Below are positions 1-8,599 of a DNA stretch of 15,641 nt, one piece after another. The position numbers were made by a program, and so were the translations under genes. The notes under the pieces are model-generated. The model saw only the letters and a program-made list of their open reading frames with translations. It searched no databases and was not told the DNA's origin. Each line of letters begins with the position of its first letter. Position 1 is the first letter of the stretch. The stretch comes from Rhodocollybia butyracea (lineage: Eukaryota; Basidiomycota; Agaricomycetes; Agaricales; Omphalotaceae), in contig JADNRY010001181.1 of the NCBI GenBank assembly GCA_015501585.1, positions 1-15,641 on the forward strand, written 5' to 3'.

Positions 1-377
1 TGTGATGCTGGTACTGCCGTTTCTGATCAAGTCTATCTCTACTAGTTAGATATAGACCTGAGACTAAGACCTCCAAATATGCGTTTCGCTTGTGTGGATA
101 TGACTTCATATGTAGCAAGAGGAACCACTGCTTTTAATGGGCCACAAACATATCGAGTCGGAGACTCCCATAGCGTTCGGGTGGGGACTAAGCAAATATC
201 CTAAGCACAAGGTGTTTGAGCACTGGGTATCTTGTGGCCCAAGGGCTGGCAAGTTAGCACGACGGCGTCTATCACTGTGAAAGTCCCAATTTTTTTTGGA
301 ACATGGACTCGTTTCGGTGATAACGGGTTCAAAGATAAGATCAAGCTACGATAAGATCATGATCAGATTATGAGTGA
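1..377. other. No recognisable gene
   Basis: I see no convincing coding sequence, RNA gene or repeat here. Stop codons are frequent in all frames and nothing matches the ends of the two transposons further right. There is a short T run near 291-298 only. Confidence 0.5.
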
Positions 378-1109
378 GATAAGCGCCGGAGTTTGTCACG
401 CGCACAAATATCAACTTTTCCTCGTACTTCGTTGCATTGGCCTTCCGAGCTTCCGAGTCCACGCCTCAGTCTGGATGCATTCGCTGCTATCCACGAGCCA
501 CAAGCTGTTACGAAATAACAAGGTGCTACAATAAAAATATACCCCAATTCAGAGAGGTTACACCAGTGCTTGTTCAAGATGTCGAGCAGTGTCTTTTTCA
601 GAATATTTTACGTGTGTGCGGCTTGCTGTCGCGGTATTGTTCAATAAACTGACTTGATATCCTGTCATTTTCAGCGATAGTGCGGATGAACGTTGAACTC
701 TTAAGCTATCGACGTCCCAGCAGGGGTACCGGTAACCACCGAAAGTTGTCTTCCAGCATGCCAAACCGAAGGACTTGTCGTTGCCGGTCTCGAAAATGGG
801 CGAGAATGCTTTGCGCCCCTCGCTTCCGTTCCTATTTCTACAGCGTGCGACAATACCCAGCGTCCAGATCTCCGACAACGAAAGTACCACTGTCTGCGTT
901 TCTGATCACGACCAGTACTGCGGTGCACCTAATCGCCTCGCCTTGTACTAGTTCGCTTCGAATTCCAGCTCTCTCCCACCTGCGACGTGCGCTCAGACTG
1001 ATGTCACCAATTTTACATTGGTGGCCAAGCTGAACGATCGTCGGGTGATTTGGAGTTGAAGATCGTGTTAGTGGAGGTGGTGCCGAGTGTTACGTGGACG
1101 ATCCTTTCG
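378..1109 (+). pseudogene. Broken host gene, 5' part (unrecognised)
   Basis: Several stretches look coding by composition but do not form one clean gene. One frame is open from 378 to a TAA at 522-524. A second frame runs from about 676 to 1059, with in-frame stops at 694-696, 733-735 and 949-951. Near 1056 the best-looking frame shifts by one base and continues to 1109, just before a consensus splice donor (GTGAGT at 1110). A possible 3' splice site (TTTTCAG) ends at 674. I do not recognise the product. Unseen small introns could explain some interruptions, so decay is the simplest reading but not the only one. The sequence ends about 30 bp before the first transposon and may continue at 7865 and 15455. 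Confidence 0.3.
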
Positions 1110-1135
1110 GTGAGTGTAGCTAAAACTCAATGAGC

Positions 1136-1142
1136 GTTTAAT
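1136..1142. repeat. Target-site duplication, left copy (GTTTAAT)
   Basis: GTTTAAT lies directly outside the left inverted repeat and the same 7 bases lie directly outside the right inverted repeat at 7793-7799. A further tandem copy follows at 7800-7806, so the target was AT-rich and the exact duplication length (7 bp as read) carries some uncertainty. Confidence 0.75.
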
Positions 1143-1197
1143 CCCAGTGAGAATCAACGATGGGATTAGCTGGGTAGAGCCGGAAATGTATGGAAAT
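1143..1197 (+). repeat. Left terminal inverted repeat of the Plavaka-type element
   Basis: This 55-bp stretch pairs with the reverse complement of 7738-7792 at 48 of 55 positions, with no gaps. The first 13 bases (CCCAGTGAGAATC) are identical. Differences fall at positions 14, 17, 25, 33, 35, 45 and 46 from the outer end. Confidence 0.9.
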
Positions 1198-1354
1198 TTA
1201 TGGAAATTTATGGAATAATCTGGGAAACGAGCTGAAGTTTGTATCGTTTTACTTTGCGCTGATGTCATCGCAATCCAAACAATTTTTCGTTCCGATTTTG
1301 TTGCGTGGGACTTCGCTACGGAGCCGGTTACTTCTTTCCTTCCTTCTTTCGACT

Positions 1355-1362
1355 TATAAAAG
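1355..1362 (+). promoter_or_regulatory. TATA box upstream of the transposase gene
   Basis: TATAAAAG lies 76 bp upstream of the proposed transposase start codon and is preceded by a pyrimidine-rich stretch (about 1329-1350). Position and sequence fit a fungal core promoter inside the element, so the gene would be transcribed from its own promoter. No transcript data are available here. Confidence 0.5.
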
Positions 1363-1430
1363 TATGGACTAACAATATCGTATCATGCTCACACATTAAT
1401 TCTATCTACAGAGTAACTTATTGTTTGTGG

Positions 1431-4400
1431 ATGAGTGAGCCTCGTGTTTGCCCTTGCACAACTTGCAGAGGGCGTCTTCCACCAATTCCAGCGAGGACCG
1501 TACGTTCCCACCTCCAGCGAGATGAAGATGAAAAGATACAGGACATCGATGAACGCAATCTGAAGCGTGCACGGCTTGGTTCACCTCCACCTGCAGATTA
1601 TGAACACAATCAGGTATGTGTTTGTTACATTTCCAAAGATTTAGCTATACATATGTACCCTACTTAGCCTGGAACATCCCTTTCCCATCTCCGATCACCA
1701 CCATCTCGTGCAAAATCCAAAAATCCTGCTCAGCACACATCCTTGCCCATCTCACAGCCTTCACCGCCTCCCATTCCTCTTGACAACGACCAAGATGAGG
1801 AAATGCTGCAATTTCCGGTACAACCTGAAGATGACATGCAAGACCGTTCTCGTACAAAAAGTCCAGACAGTGGGAGCAATAGTGGAGACGAAATGCGAGG
1901 AGGAAGAGAAGGAGAAGGGAACGACGAAGACGCCGCTGCTCTGCAAGCTGCAGCGCTTCTCGCAGCTTTGCAGCTCGACCCGCAGAATATCGGAGATGGT
2001 GACCAGCGTCCAGGCGGGGATGGAAACGAAGATGAAGAAAACAATATCGGGGACCCGGCGGCTCAGTCTGCTATCGAGAGCATTCGTATTACGGACGAAT
2101 TCATTCAACTACTGCACGATGCAACGCTGGACAATGACGGTCTTGATGAGCATACTCTATACAGGCTTAGAAATCCTGTTGCAGCTGCGCCTGACAAACT
2201 GGACTCTTATCAAAGGCTCTCTATCGATTTGTACCTATCTATCACACACGCCTCTGAAGCTACGTACCACAGTGTTCGAGATGCTATCCATCGCTGTTTC
2301 CCTGAATCAAACATACTTTCCTATCACAAAGTCAAAAATCTCATTGCTGATATCACTGGTGTCATTGCTGTCTACAACGATATGTGCGTTAACTCGTGCC
2401 ATGCCTACACAGGTCCATTCGAGGATCTCGATAAGTGTCACTATTGCCAGGAACCCCGATACGACCAGATCCGGCTTCTACAGCATCAAGAGAAGGTTCC
2501 AAGGCAGCGCTTTAGTACTATTCTTCTTGGACCACAACTTGCTGCGATTCGTCGTTCAGTAGAGGGTGCCACTGCACGTAAGTACCGTGATTCCAAGCTG
2601 AAAGAGATCTATGAGATGATTGATAGACTTGGTGAAACGGGTAAAGGCATTGATGGGGAAGAGATGGTCTATGATGATATTTGGTGTGGAAAGGATGTAT
2701 TGGCTCTCGTTGATGCAATTGGAATGACCGAGAATGATGTTGCTATTGCATCTTCCCTCGATGGTGCACAGCTATACCAGAATAAAAAGTCGGATACCTG
2801 GATAGGCATCTGGATAAACCACGATTATTCACCTGAACATCGCTTCAAGAAGAAAAAAATCCTTCCAAATGTCACTATTCCGGGCCCCAACAAGCCCAAG
2901 CACACCGACTCTTTTCTCTTTCCTGGACTTCATCATCTCGCTGCGCTACAAAATGAGAATGATGGACGAGGTCAATCAGTCTGGGACGCTGCGGCAAATG
3001 AACTTGTTCTTCAGCGTGCTGTCTTCCTTGCTGCTCTTGCTGATGCTCTTGGGCTGGTTGAACAGGATGGCCGTGTTGGGCATCATGGATCTCAGGGCTG
3101 CCGAGTGGGCTGTGAAATGAAAGGACGACACAAGCCCAACAGTGGTCACTATTATGCAGCTCACAGTTGTCCTATGGATGTCTCTGTACCAGACAACATG
3201 CATCCAAATACTGATATCGCAGATCTCACAGTCCAATCACCAGAAGAATATGAGGTTCAACTTAATAAGTTACGCTCTGCCACCAGTGAAGCTGAGTACA
3301 TCCGTTTCCGAAAAGAAACAGGTGTTTGCAAACCTAGCATTTTCAGTGGACTTCGTGCCAATCTTTCCATGACTGTCCCACAGTGTTTTGGTCTTGACCT
3401 TATGCACCTCCTCAGTATCAACCTAGAGGAGCTCTTGCTCAGTTTGTGGCGTGGGACATTGAAATGCGAGCCTACAGATGATAAAACTACCTGGGATTGG
3501 GTAAAATTTGTTGGAGACACCTGGGAAGAGCATGGCGAGACCGTTGCTAACGCTACTCAGTATTTTCCAAGCTCGTTTGAGCGACCTCCTCGTAACCCAG
3601 CAAAGAAACTGTCTAGTGGATACAAAGCCACTGAATATTATCTCTATGTCTTTGGTCTTGGACCTGGACTCTTCCGCACCATACTCCCGAGGCCATATTG
3701 GCTCAACTTTTGCAAGTTGACTGGTGGCGTGCATCCTCTGCTTGAATGGTCCATCCATGCCGGGCGACTCAAAGAAGCACGAGAACTCCTAGTCCAGTTT
3801 GTCGATGAGTTTGAAAAACTCTACTATCAGCAGCGCGAGGATCGGTTACATTTCTGTCGTCCGTGTATTCACACAGTTGGTGCACATGCTGCAAATGAGG
3901 TGGTTCGACTTGGTCCTGGTGCCTATACCACACAGTTTCCCATGGAACGCACCATTGGTGACCTCGGACAAGAAATCAAGCAACCTTCTAATCCTTTTGC
4001 CAATTTAGCAGAGCGTGCCCTCCGTCGTGCCCAGGTCAATGCTCTGAAAATTATCCTTCCTGATATTGATCCAGATGTCGCTGGATACAGACTCCCAAGA
4101 TATTCTGTTGATATTGGTGATGGTCGAGTCCTCCTACAGCCAAGGGAGCGTAGAATGCATTGGACCAATGGAGCAGAAGAAGCTTTGTTCCAAGCTCAGT
4201 TTGGTGTTTCCACAGTCCGCCGCTGGGGTCGCTTTCGACTTCCAAATGGTCAAATAGCCCGTTCTCTGTATCTTGAAATAGAGCGATTCAAGAAGATTAG
4301 CCCACGTAATACTCGCAATGTTCAGGTATGATTCAACCTTGCATCTCCCCAGGCCAATATGATATTAACCTTATTCTAGCTCGAACTTGAGGGAATCACC

Positions 4401-4736
4401 GAATTTGGTGAGGTGCAATATTTCTTTTTGGGACAGAATGGGAACGGCAGTGACACAGAAGATGAAGAACCTCCAAAGCCAAATGCTTTTGCCTTATTGT
4501 CATTGTACACTCGGCCAGACCCTGTGTTATTGCGGGATTCATCCAAAACACTGTGGGCCTGTAAGTATCTTGGGCTGGATAATCTGCAAATCGTTTCAGT
4601 TGAGTCATTAAAATCAGTGGTTTCCATGCAACCACTTCCTATCTTCCCTCATGAGGAGCCTGGACAGTGGTTTGTAGTCCAAAAGTCCGGAATTGACAGT
4701 GCAATTATGACCGGGCATGAAGAGAATATGGAATAG
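1431..4736 (+). CDS. Plavaka-type transposase (tnp2-like, DDE), three exons
   Basis: Predicted 1065 aa from exons 1431-1613, 1668-4325 and 4380-4736 (TAG), joined by two 54-nt introns (GTATGT...TTAG and GTATGA...CTAG), both in phase 0. ATG 1431 is the first in-frame ATG; the long second exon has none at its start, which supports the upstream exon. Residues 7-27 hold a Cys-X-Cys-X2-Cys...His zinc-finger-like motif; residues 65-150 are acidic and proline/serine-rich; a second cluster (C301, C305, C318, C321) precedes the core. The core carries hallmarks of fungal tnp2-like transposases: SLDGAQLY (D426), ALADALG (D520), a GHHG...CRVGC cysteine pair (C539, C543), FGLDLMHLL (D638), FGLGPGLF, and MERTIG (E821) followed by EIKQPSNPFANL. 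D426, D520 and E821 are the likeliest catalytic triad, by motif position only. It should bind the element's ends and cut and rejoin DNA in the nucleus. No broken frame or missing motif is seen. Confidence 0.92.
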
Positions 4737-4846
4737 AGTTTTTGATAGAATGTATATTCTCAATTATGGATTATATCCTCGATTCAGTTTTACAAATTGC
4801 TGTGAAGTACAGTTCATTGCGCGCGTACTAATTGTAATGCAGAGCG

Positions 4847-4893
4847 CAAGTCGCGACTTGTTACATACATTACATGAGTCACGTGCAGGTGAC
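4847..4893 (+). promoter_or_regulatory. Candidate promoter motifs before the accessory gene
   Basis: The 178-bp gap between the two genes contains a perfect 14-bp palindrome (CAAGTCGCGACTTG, 4847-4860), then TGAGTCA (4875-4881), a bZIP/Gcn4-type core, overlapping CACGTG (4880-4885), an E-box, and an inverted GTCAC/GTGAC pair (4878-4893). No clear TATA box is seen. The start codon of the next gene is 21 bp downstream. The motifs are direct sequence observations; their use as regulatory sites is inferred. Confidence 0.35.
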
Positions 4894-4914
4894 TTCTCTT
4901 CTTGTTATATTATC

Positions 4915-7281
4915 ATGTCGAACTGGAACTCAAGTCCACCGCCTCAACAAGTTTACGACGATAGTATGGAGTTTGAAATGGTCAGTAGGATCATGAATTC
5001 AAACTATTCAGGACAGAATACAGGAACCAACGGCTCATCAAGTTCAATGGGCTCAGGCCTCAATTTTGTACGTTCTGGACAGTTACCTTTTTTTCACTGA
5101 CTATATGCGAGTGTAGAATCATTCAGCTCACCAGAACAATCCGCTAAACCAAAATCCTCAACCGTTGGATGTAATTCGCACAGCCTCAGAACACGACCTT
5201 CTCATTAATCCACTTTATCGTCAACTTCAAATGAAGTATTTGGAATTGCAATCAAGAAACGTTGGGCTTGTAGCAGAACTCAGTGCATCTCAGTAAGTTA
5301 TTTCACACTTTTTGGTGTCTCTTCTCATGTCTTTCATTCCTTAGAAAATATGCAGCCCGAGTCGATCATCTGCTCGCAAATTTGCCTCCTTCCTCTGCTT
5401 CATCAATGTCGGCTACTTCTGCTATCCCTACCCAGTCCTCAACGAGCTCCTTATCAAGGCTGCCTCCCACCAATTACAACTTTCCGGTTCTGGATCCCGA
5501 TGTTGACTGCCCGAATGTTCGTTTCTTTGCTCTTCAGGATTGGAGTGAATATAAGAAGAAGAAAGCCAATACCACTGCCCCGCATGACCTTGGATACCTT
5601 CAGGACAAGAATGGAACTTATTCTATAGAGATTAAAGCACGTATGAATCAGATCTGGGCGCAGGCTAAGTCTCTTTTCAATCTGCTCTATACACTGGATC
5701 TAGACCCACGGACGTGGCAGAACGATGTACCAGACAGTACCGCTGACTGGTTCTATGGGAAGATGGCATCGTGCTGTGAGGAATTTCGGGCTTGCAACGA
5801 CGGAAGGTGGAAAGCGAGACTTTATGCTATAAAGCTATATCCTGAATGGGTCCGATCTACACGTGATAAGGGAAATCTCCAACGTGATCCCAACATAACT
5901 AGTACGTGGCCTTTTATTCATATTGAGTATTACATTAACACGGTCATGTAAATAGCGCTGCGTTTGAGTACAGTCAAGTTCAAGTCTGAAGAGCCTCCAG
6001 TAAAACGACGTCGGGTGACAGCTTCGCGTAGGCAGCCAGCAAAGCCTTCGCCACTTTCTATTCCTCTAACCGCTCTGCCTTCTCCGGCGTCTTCCTCTGT
6101 GTCTCTTTCGACGTCAACAACCGATGTCGAAATGTTCTCATTTGATGATGACGAACCTAGTTCTTCTGCAACATTGGTAGTGAGCCGCTTGAACAGCCCC
6201 ACTAATATGTCTAGCCCTCTGTACGAAAACAGTCAATCTGTCTCTCCCACAACATCTCCGGATTTGGTTGTCACAACACCAACGACATCTCCAAGCTCAA
6301 ATGGCGCAACGCTGGCAACGCCTCCACCTTTGACGAAAGCAACTACATCTGCCCCGAAATTTTCAGCTTCAACTGGTACAATCGCTTCAACCATGACACT
6401 TCCAGCTTCAAACAGCGCGATGCCAACCTCTCCAGCTTCAACTGGTACAACCGCTTCTACCACGACATTTCCAGCTTCAAACAGTGTGGCGCCGACGACA
6501 TCTTTAGGTACAACCGCCTCTGCTGCGACATTTCCACCTTCAAATGGCGCGATGCTGATAACATCTTTGACCGGTACAACTGCATCTGCCACGACATCAT
6601 CTCCGAACGGTATAATTACCTCCGCAACAATGGATCCGGCTGCCTCTGCTACTGTTTCCAAGTCCAAACGTCGTGTGAGTACATTTTCCATGGTGCACAT
6701 ATCATGTTCTGATATATACATTTACAGATCCCTGTCGATCCGCTGTACGTTTCCTTTTCTGATAGACTACAAGTTTGCTAACTGGCGCTCACAGGGCTAC
6801 ATTGACTATTTCTCGGACCATTACGCCGCTTGTTCCTCCATCTGCGCTTGTGGTAAAGCCCAAGACAACAAGAAAGAAGAAGGATGTCGCTTCGGAGCCT
6901 TTTGTACTGGCTGAGGATTTTCCCATTAACGCCAAGTAAGTTGTCCGTTGTTCTGAGGGCACATTGTAATGCTGGACAGGAATCTTTACTTCGAAAACTA
7001 CATGAAAACTAACACGGTCACGAAGGACGATGCAAAGACTCTCTGGGAGGCTGTTACGGAATCAGAAAGGAAGGTATGGTGTCTACTTCATCTTGTTGTG
7101 TTCAGTGTTCGATGATGTTCAATATTTGTTCAACCGTAGATCTGGAGAGCGAAGATTTCATTGCGCAAGAAGCAGCGCAATGCTGGGGAGCCTCCATCGA
7201 GTATGTGAAATCTCCATCCATTCGTAACCTATTGCTAATTCAGTATATTCAGCACCCGCCTCTATTGATGACTGTTGGTGA
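4915..7281 (+). CDS. Transposon accessory protein (unrecognised; putative DNA-binding partner of the transposase)
   Basis: Predicted 648 aa from nine exons: 4915-5067, 5117-5292, 5345-5901, 5956-6674, 6728-6744, 6795-6935, 6980-7073, 7140-7200 and 7253-7281 (TGA). All introns are GT-AG, 44-66 nt, and the exons sum to 1947 nt in one frame. Residues 1-80 are Asn/Ser-rich; about 82-123 form a probable coiled coil; about 155-290 form a Trp/aromatic-rich domain (motifs NVRFFALQDWSEY, RTWQNDVP, WVRSTRD) that I recall from hypothetical proteins beside such transposases in Agaricomycetes; a bipartite-like nuclear signal (PVKRRRV...SRRQPAK) lies at about 309-325; a Ser/Thr/Pro-rich repeat linker follows to about 530; the basic C-terminus includes TRKKKD and a helix-prone LWEAVTESERKIWRAK segment, faintly like the last helix of an HMG box. 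It has no transposase motifs. A role like plant CACTA TnpA (end binding) is inferred. The tiny 17-nt exon 5 and the alternative 3' splice site of intron 3 (5973 instead of 5955, also in frame) are the least certain parts; the 3' end is also uncertain. Confidence 0.75.
6372..6600 (+). repeat. Coding minisatellite in the accessory gene
   Basis: Four imperfect copies of a 21-23-residue unit (63-69 bp) with the core Ser-Thr-Gly-Thr-Thr-Ala-Ser begin at about 6372, 6441, 6504 and 6570. They code for a Ser/Thr/Ala/Pro-rich, probably unstructured linker between the conserved domain and the basic C-terminus. All length differences are multiples of three, so the frame is kept. Confidence 0.75.
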
Positions 7282-7477
7282 GTACACTGTGCGTGTTATC
7301 GCTACAAGCGCGTTACTAATTCTTCACTCTTTCCAGAACCGTTGTTAACTTCTCCACATATGGACTGTCGCGTGAGTACTCTACGTGAATTTCTTATTGG
7401 ATTCTTTGCTCATCGCTTCTGTTTTCATAGAAGACTTGTGCATGAATTCGAAGCCGTATACGTGTAAGTATTCGCTA
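7282..7477 (+). other. 3' non-coding region of the accessory gene
   Basis: This follows the TGA at 7279-7281. It contains further splice-like signals (GTGAGT at 7278 and 7371, TTTCCAG ending at 7336, TTTCATAG ending near 7431), so an alternative, longer 3' end is possible. In the chosen frame splicing at 7278 would create a stop at once, so the unspliced end was preferred. Confidence 0.35.
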
Positions 7478-7600
7478 CAGTAGGATTAGTAGTACTAGTA
7501 TCAATAGTAGGAGTGTGTCGTACAAAGAGTAGTATTAGTATTAGTAGTACTACCAGTAGTAGCAGCAATAGTAGTAGTGTATTGTACGACGTCGTACAAT
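7478..7600. repeat. TAG/AGT-rich trinucleotide tract ending in a 20-bp perfect palindrome
   Basis: Sequence from about 7478 to 7580 is dominated by degenerate AGT/TAG triplets and looks like two diverged tandem copies, each ending in a GTCGTACAA-type motif (7517-7525 and 7592-7599). The second end is a perfect palindrome, ATTGTACGACGTCGTACAAT (7581-7600). It lies about 140 bp inside the right inverted repeat. Confidence 0.8.
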
Positions 7601-7651
7601 CCATATAGCTCCGGATAGTCCCAGATAATCCCGGAAAAACTGTTCATACAA

Positions 7652-7657
7652 AATAAA
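7652..7657 (+). terminator. Candidate polyadenylation signal (AATAAA)
   Basis: AATAAA occurs 371 bp after the accessory-gene stop and inside the element. It is the only canonical signal noticed between the stop codon and the right inverted repeat. Fungal genes often lack this exact hexamer, so support is weak. Confidence 0.25.
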
Positions 7658-7737
7658 AGTCGTTCTCAATTTCCATACCAGTCCGTAATAACGGCAATAA
7701 TCCGGACGATATTTGGCAGTGACCTGGAAATTTCCAG

Positions 7738-7792
7738 ATTTCCATATGTTTCCGGCTGTGCCCAGCTCATCCCATTGTCGATTCTCACTGGG
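7738..7792 (-). repeat. Right terminal inverted repeat of the Plavaka-type element
   Basis: Reverse complement of this 55-bp stretch matches 1143-1197 at 48 of 55 positions. The outermost bases on the + strand read GATTCTCACTGGG. It is preceded by the self-complementary GGAAATTTCC (7726-7735). Confidence 0.9.
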
Positions 7793-7806
7793 GTTTAATG
7801 TTTAAT
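7793..7806. repeat. Target-site duplication, right copy, plus an extra tandem copy of GTTTAAT
   Basis: GTTTAAT occurs at 7793-7799, directly after the right inverted repeat, and again at 7800-7806. The first copy matches the left flank (1136-1142). Confidence 0.7.
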
Positions 7807-7864
7807 CATAATGCTTAAGCGCTTAATGTTTACCCGTGAATGCTGGTCTGTGTTCTATGTACAG

Positions 7865-8036
7865 GCTTGCCCGCTATGTTGCTCCGACTGGCCAACATAC
7901 TCTCTCCAAAACTCTCCCTCATTCATTTTCGAACCCTGGACAGCTCATGGTATCCAGTGCCCCAAGTCCATGAGAAAGTCCATACTTTGTCATCTCGGAC
8001 CCCGCGTTCCCTGGCATTCAAACATTCTGTGCCATG
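7865..8036 (+). pseudogene. Possible middle exon of the broken host gene
   Basis: The stretch lies between an apparent 3' splice site (TATGTACAG ending at 7864) and a GTACGT donor at 8037. The frame starting at 7866 has one stop (TGA 7971-7973) and otherwise reads like protein, ending in phase 0. A different frame (7864 onward) is fully open to 8136. I cannot decide between them from sequence alone and recognise neither product. Phase 0 at 8036 joins in frame to the open stretch at 15455 across an intron ending at 8201 (CTTTCAG), which favours the first frame. The region 8037-8201 is pyrimidine-rich, as expected of an intron. Confidence 0.28.
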
Positions 8037-8201
8037 GTACGTAGCGTTTCCTCCCTCCTCCCTTCTCCCTTTGTTTTCCGTGCCTATCCTACGTCCTTTA
8101 ATTATCTCATACTCTTACCCCCTGGCTTTCGCTTAGAACTCCACAAAAGCCTCAGACTTTGGTGACGTTAACTCCTCTTCCCCTCTTCTCTTTGCTTTCA
8201 G

Positions 8202-8203
8202 AG
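8202..8203. repeat. 2-bp target-site duplication (AG) of the CACTA element, left copy
   Basis: AG directly precedes the CACTA terminus, and AG follows the other terminus at 15455-15456. CACTA elements usually make 2-3 bp duplications; the third base does not match here. Confidence 0.45.
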
Positions 8204-8238
8204 CACTACGGGAAGAAAAAACAATTGATATGATTGTC
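8204..8238 (+). repeat. Left terminal inverted repeat of the CACTA element
   Basis: CACTACGGGAAG followed by an A-run and a CAATT-N5-GATTG dyad. It matches the reverse complement of 15420-15454 at 32 of 35 positions (differences at positions 9, 13 and 24). The inner part of the inverted repeat is itself a variant of the subterminal dyad. Confidence 0.9.
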
Positions 8239-8262
8239 TGAGTCAATCATTTTTTGAAGAAA

Positions 8263-8598
8263 CAATCATTTAGATGTTTTTTTGCCAAACACTCATTTTG
8301 ATTGTCTTGGGCAAACAATCATTTAGAATGCCCACAATTCAAGACAATCATTTGGATTGCCTACTATTGAGGACAATCATTTTGATTGCCTTGAGCAAGC
8401 AATCATTTAGAGTGCCCAATTCAAGACAATCATTTGGATTGCCTACTATTAAGGACAATCAAAATGATTGTCTTGAGCAAACAATCATGTAGAGTGCCCA
8501 ACATAAGACAATCAGTGAGATTGCCTACCATTGAGGACAATCATTTGGATTGCCTTGAGCAAACAATCATTCAGAGTGCCTGTAATTAAGACAATCAC
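8263..8598. repeat. Left subterminal array: 82-84-bp tandem units carrying paired dyads
   Basis: Units beginning CTTG(A/G)G(C) start at 8306, 8390, 8472 and 8554, giving periods of 84, 82 and 82 bp; the fourth is partial. Each full unit holds two copies of a 15-bp dyad CAATC-N5-GATTG: 8345 and 8374, 8427 and 8456, 8509 and 8538. Starts within each pair are exactly 29 bp apart. Decayed versions lie on the same grid at 8263, 8290 and 8592. A single half-site (CAATCAT) separates successive pairs. In CACTA elements such subterminal repeats bind the element's TnpA-like protein. Confidence 0.88.
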
Positions 8599-8599
8599 T

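Larger units (their letters stand above)
1143..7792 (+). mobile_element. Complete Plavaka-type (tnp2-like) DNA transposon with two genes
   Basis: The element is 6650 bp, bounded by imperfect terminal inverted repeats that begin CCCAGTGAGAATC and flanked by a 7-bp direct repeat. It contains a transposase with intact frames at 1431-4736 and a second multi-exon gene at 4915-7281, both on the + strand and separated by 178 bp. About 290 bp of 5' leader and 450 bp of 3' non-coding sequence lie between the genes and the ends. The left end continues inward with the decamer TGGAAATTTA twice (1191-1210) and a variant; the right end has related GGAAATTT/CCGGA motifs. The assignment to Plavaka rests on recognised transposase motifs, not on a search. 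With no stop or frameshift visible it could be a functional autonomous copy. Confidence 0.85.

Noticed and set aside
694..951. Stops in the left-flank gene as a sign of C-to-T (RIP-like) mutation
   Set aside because: Each stop can be derived from CGA, CAA or CAG by C to T, but that is true of any stop codon, so it is not evidence without an aligned intact copy.
1708..2562. A 284-codon ORF in a second forward frame over the transposase
   Set aside because: It overlaps the transposase's conserved region; the transposase frame has clear motifs while this one has none.
4326..4379. Frameshift or early stop ending the transposase at 4329-4331
   Set aside because: A GTATGA...TTCTAG intron of 54 nt, equal in length to intron 1 and in phase 0, restores a further 118 codons with a family-like C-terminus.
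6233..6721. A 162-codon reverse-strand ORF opposite the accessory gene
   Set aside because: It is the antisense shadow of the Ser/Thr/Pro-rich repeat region; its Val/Ala/Glu-rich repeats mirror the coding repeat.
8345..8598. CRISPR array, because of regular repeats
   Set aside because: The repeats are dyads in 82-bp tandem units with similar spacers, at the end of a eukaryotic CACTA element; the host is a fungus.
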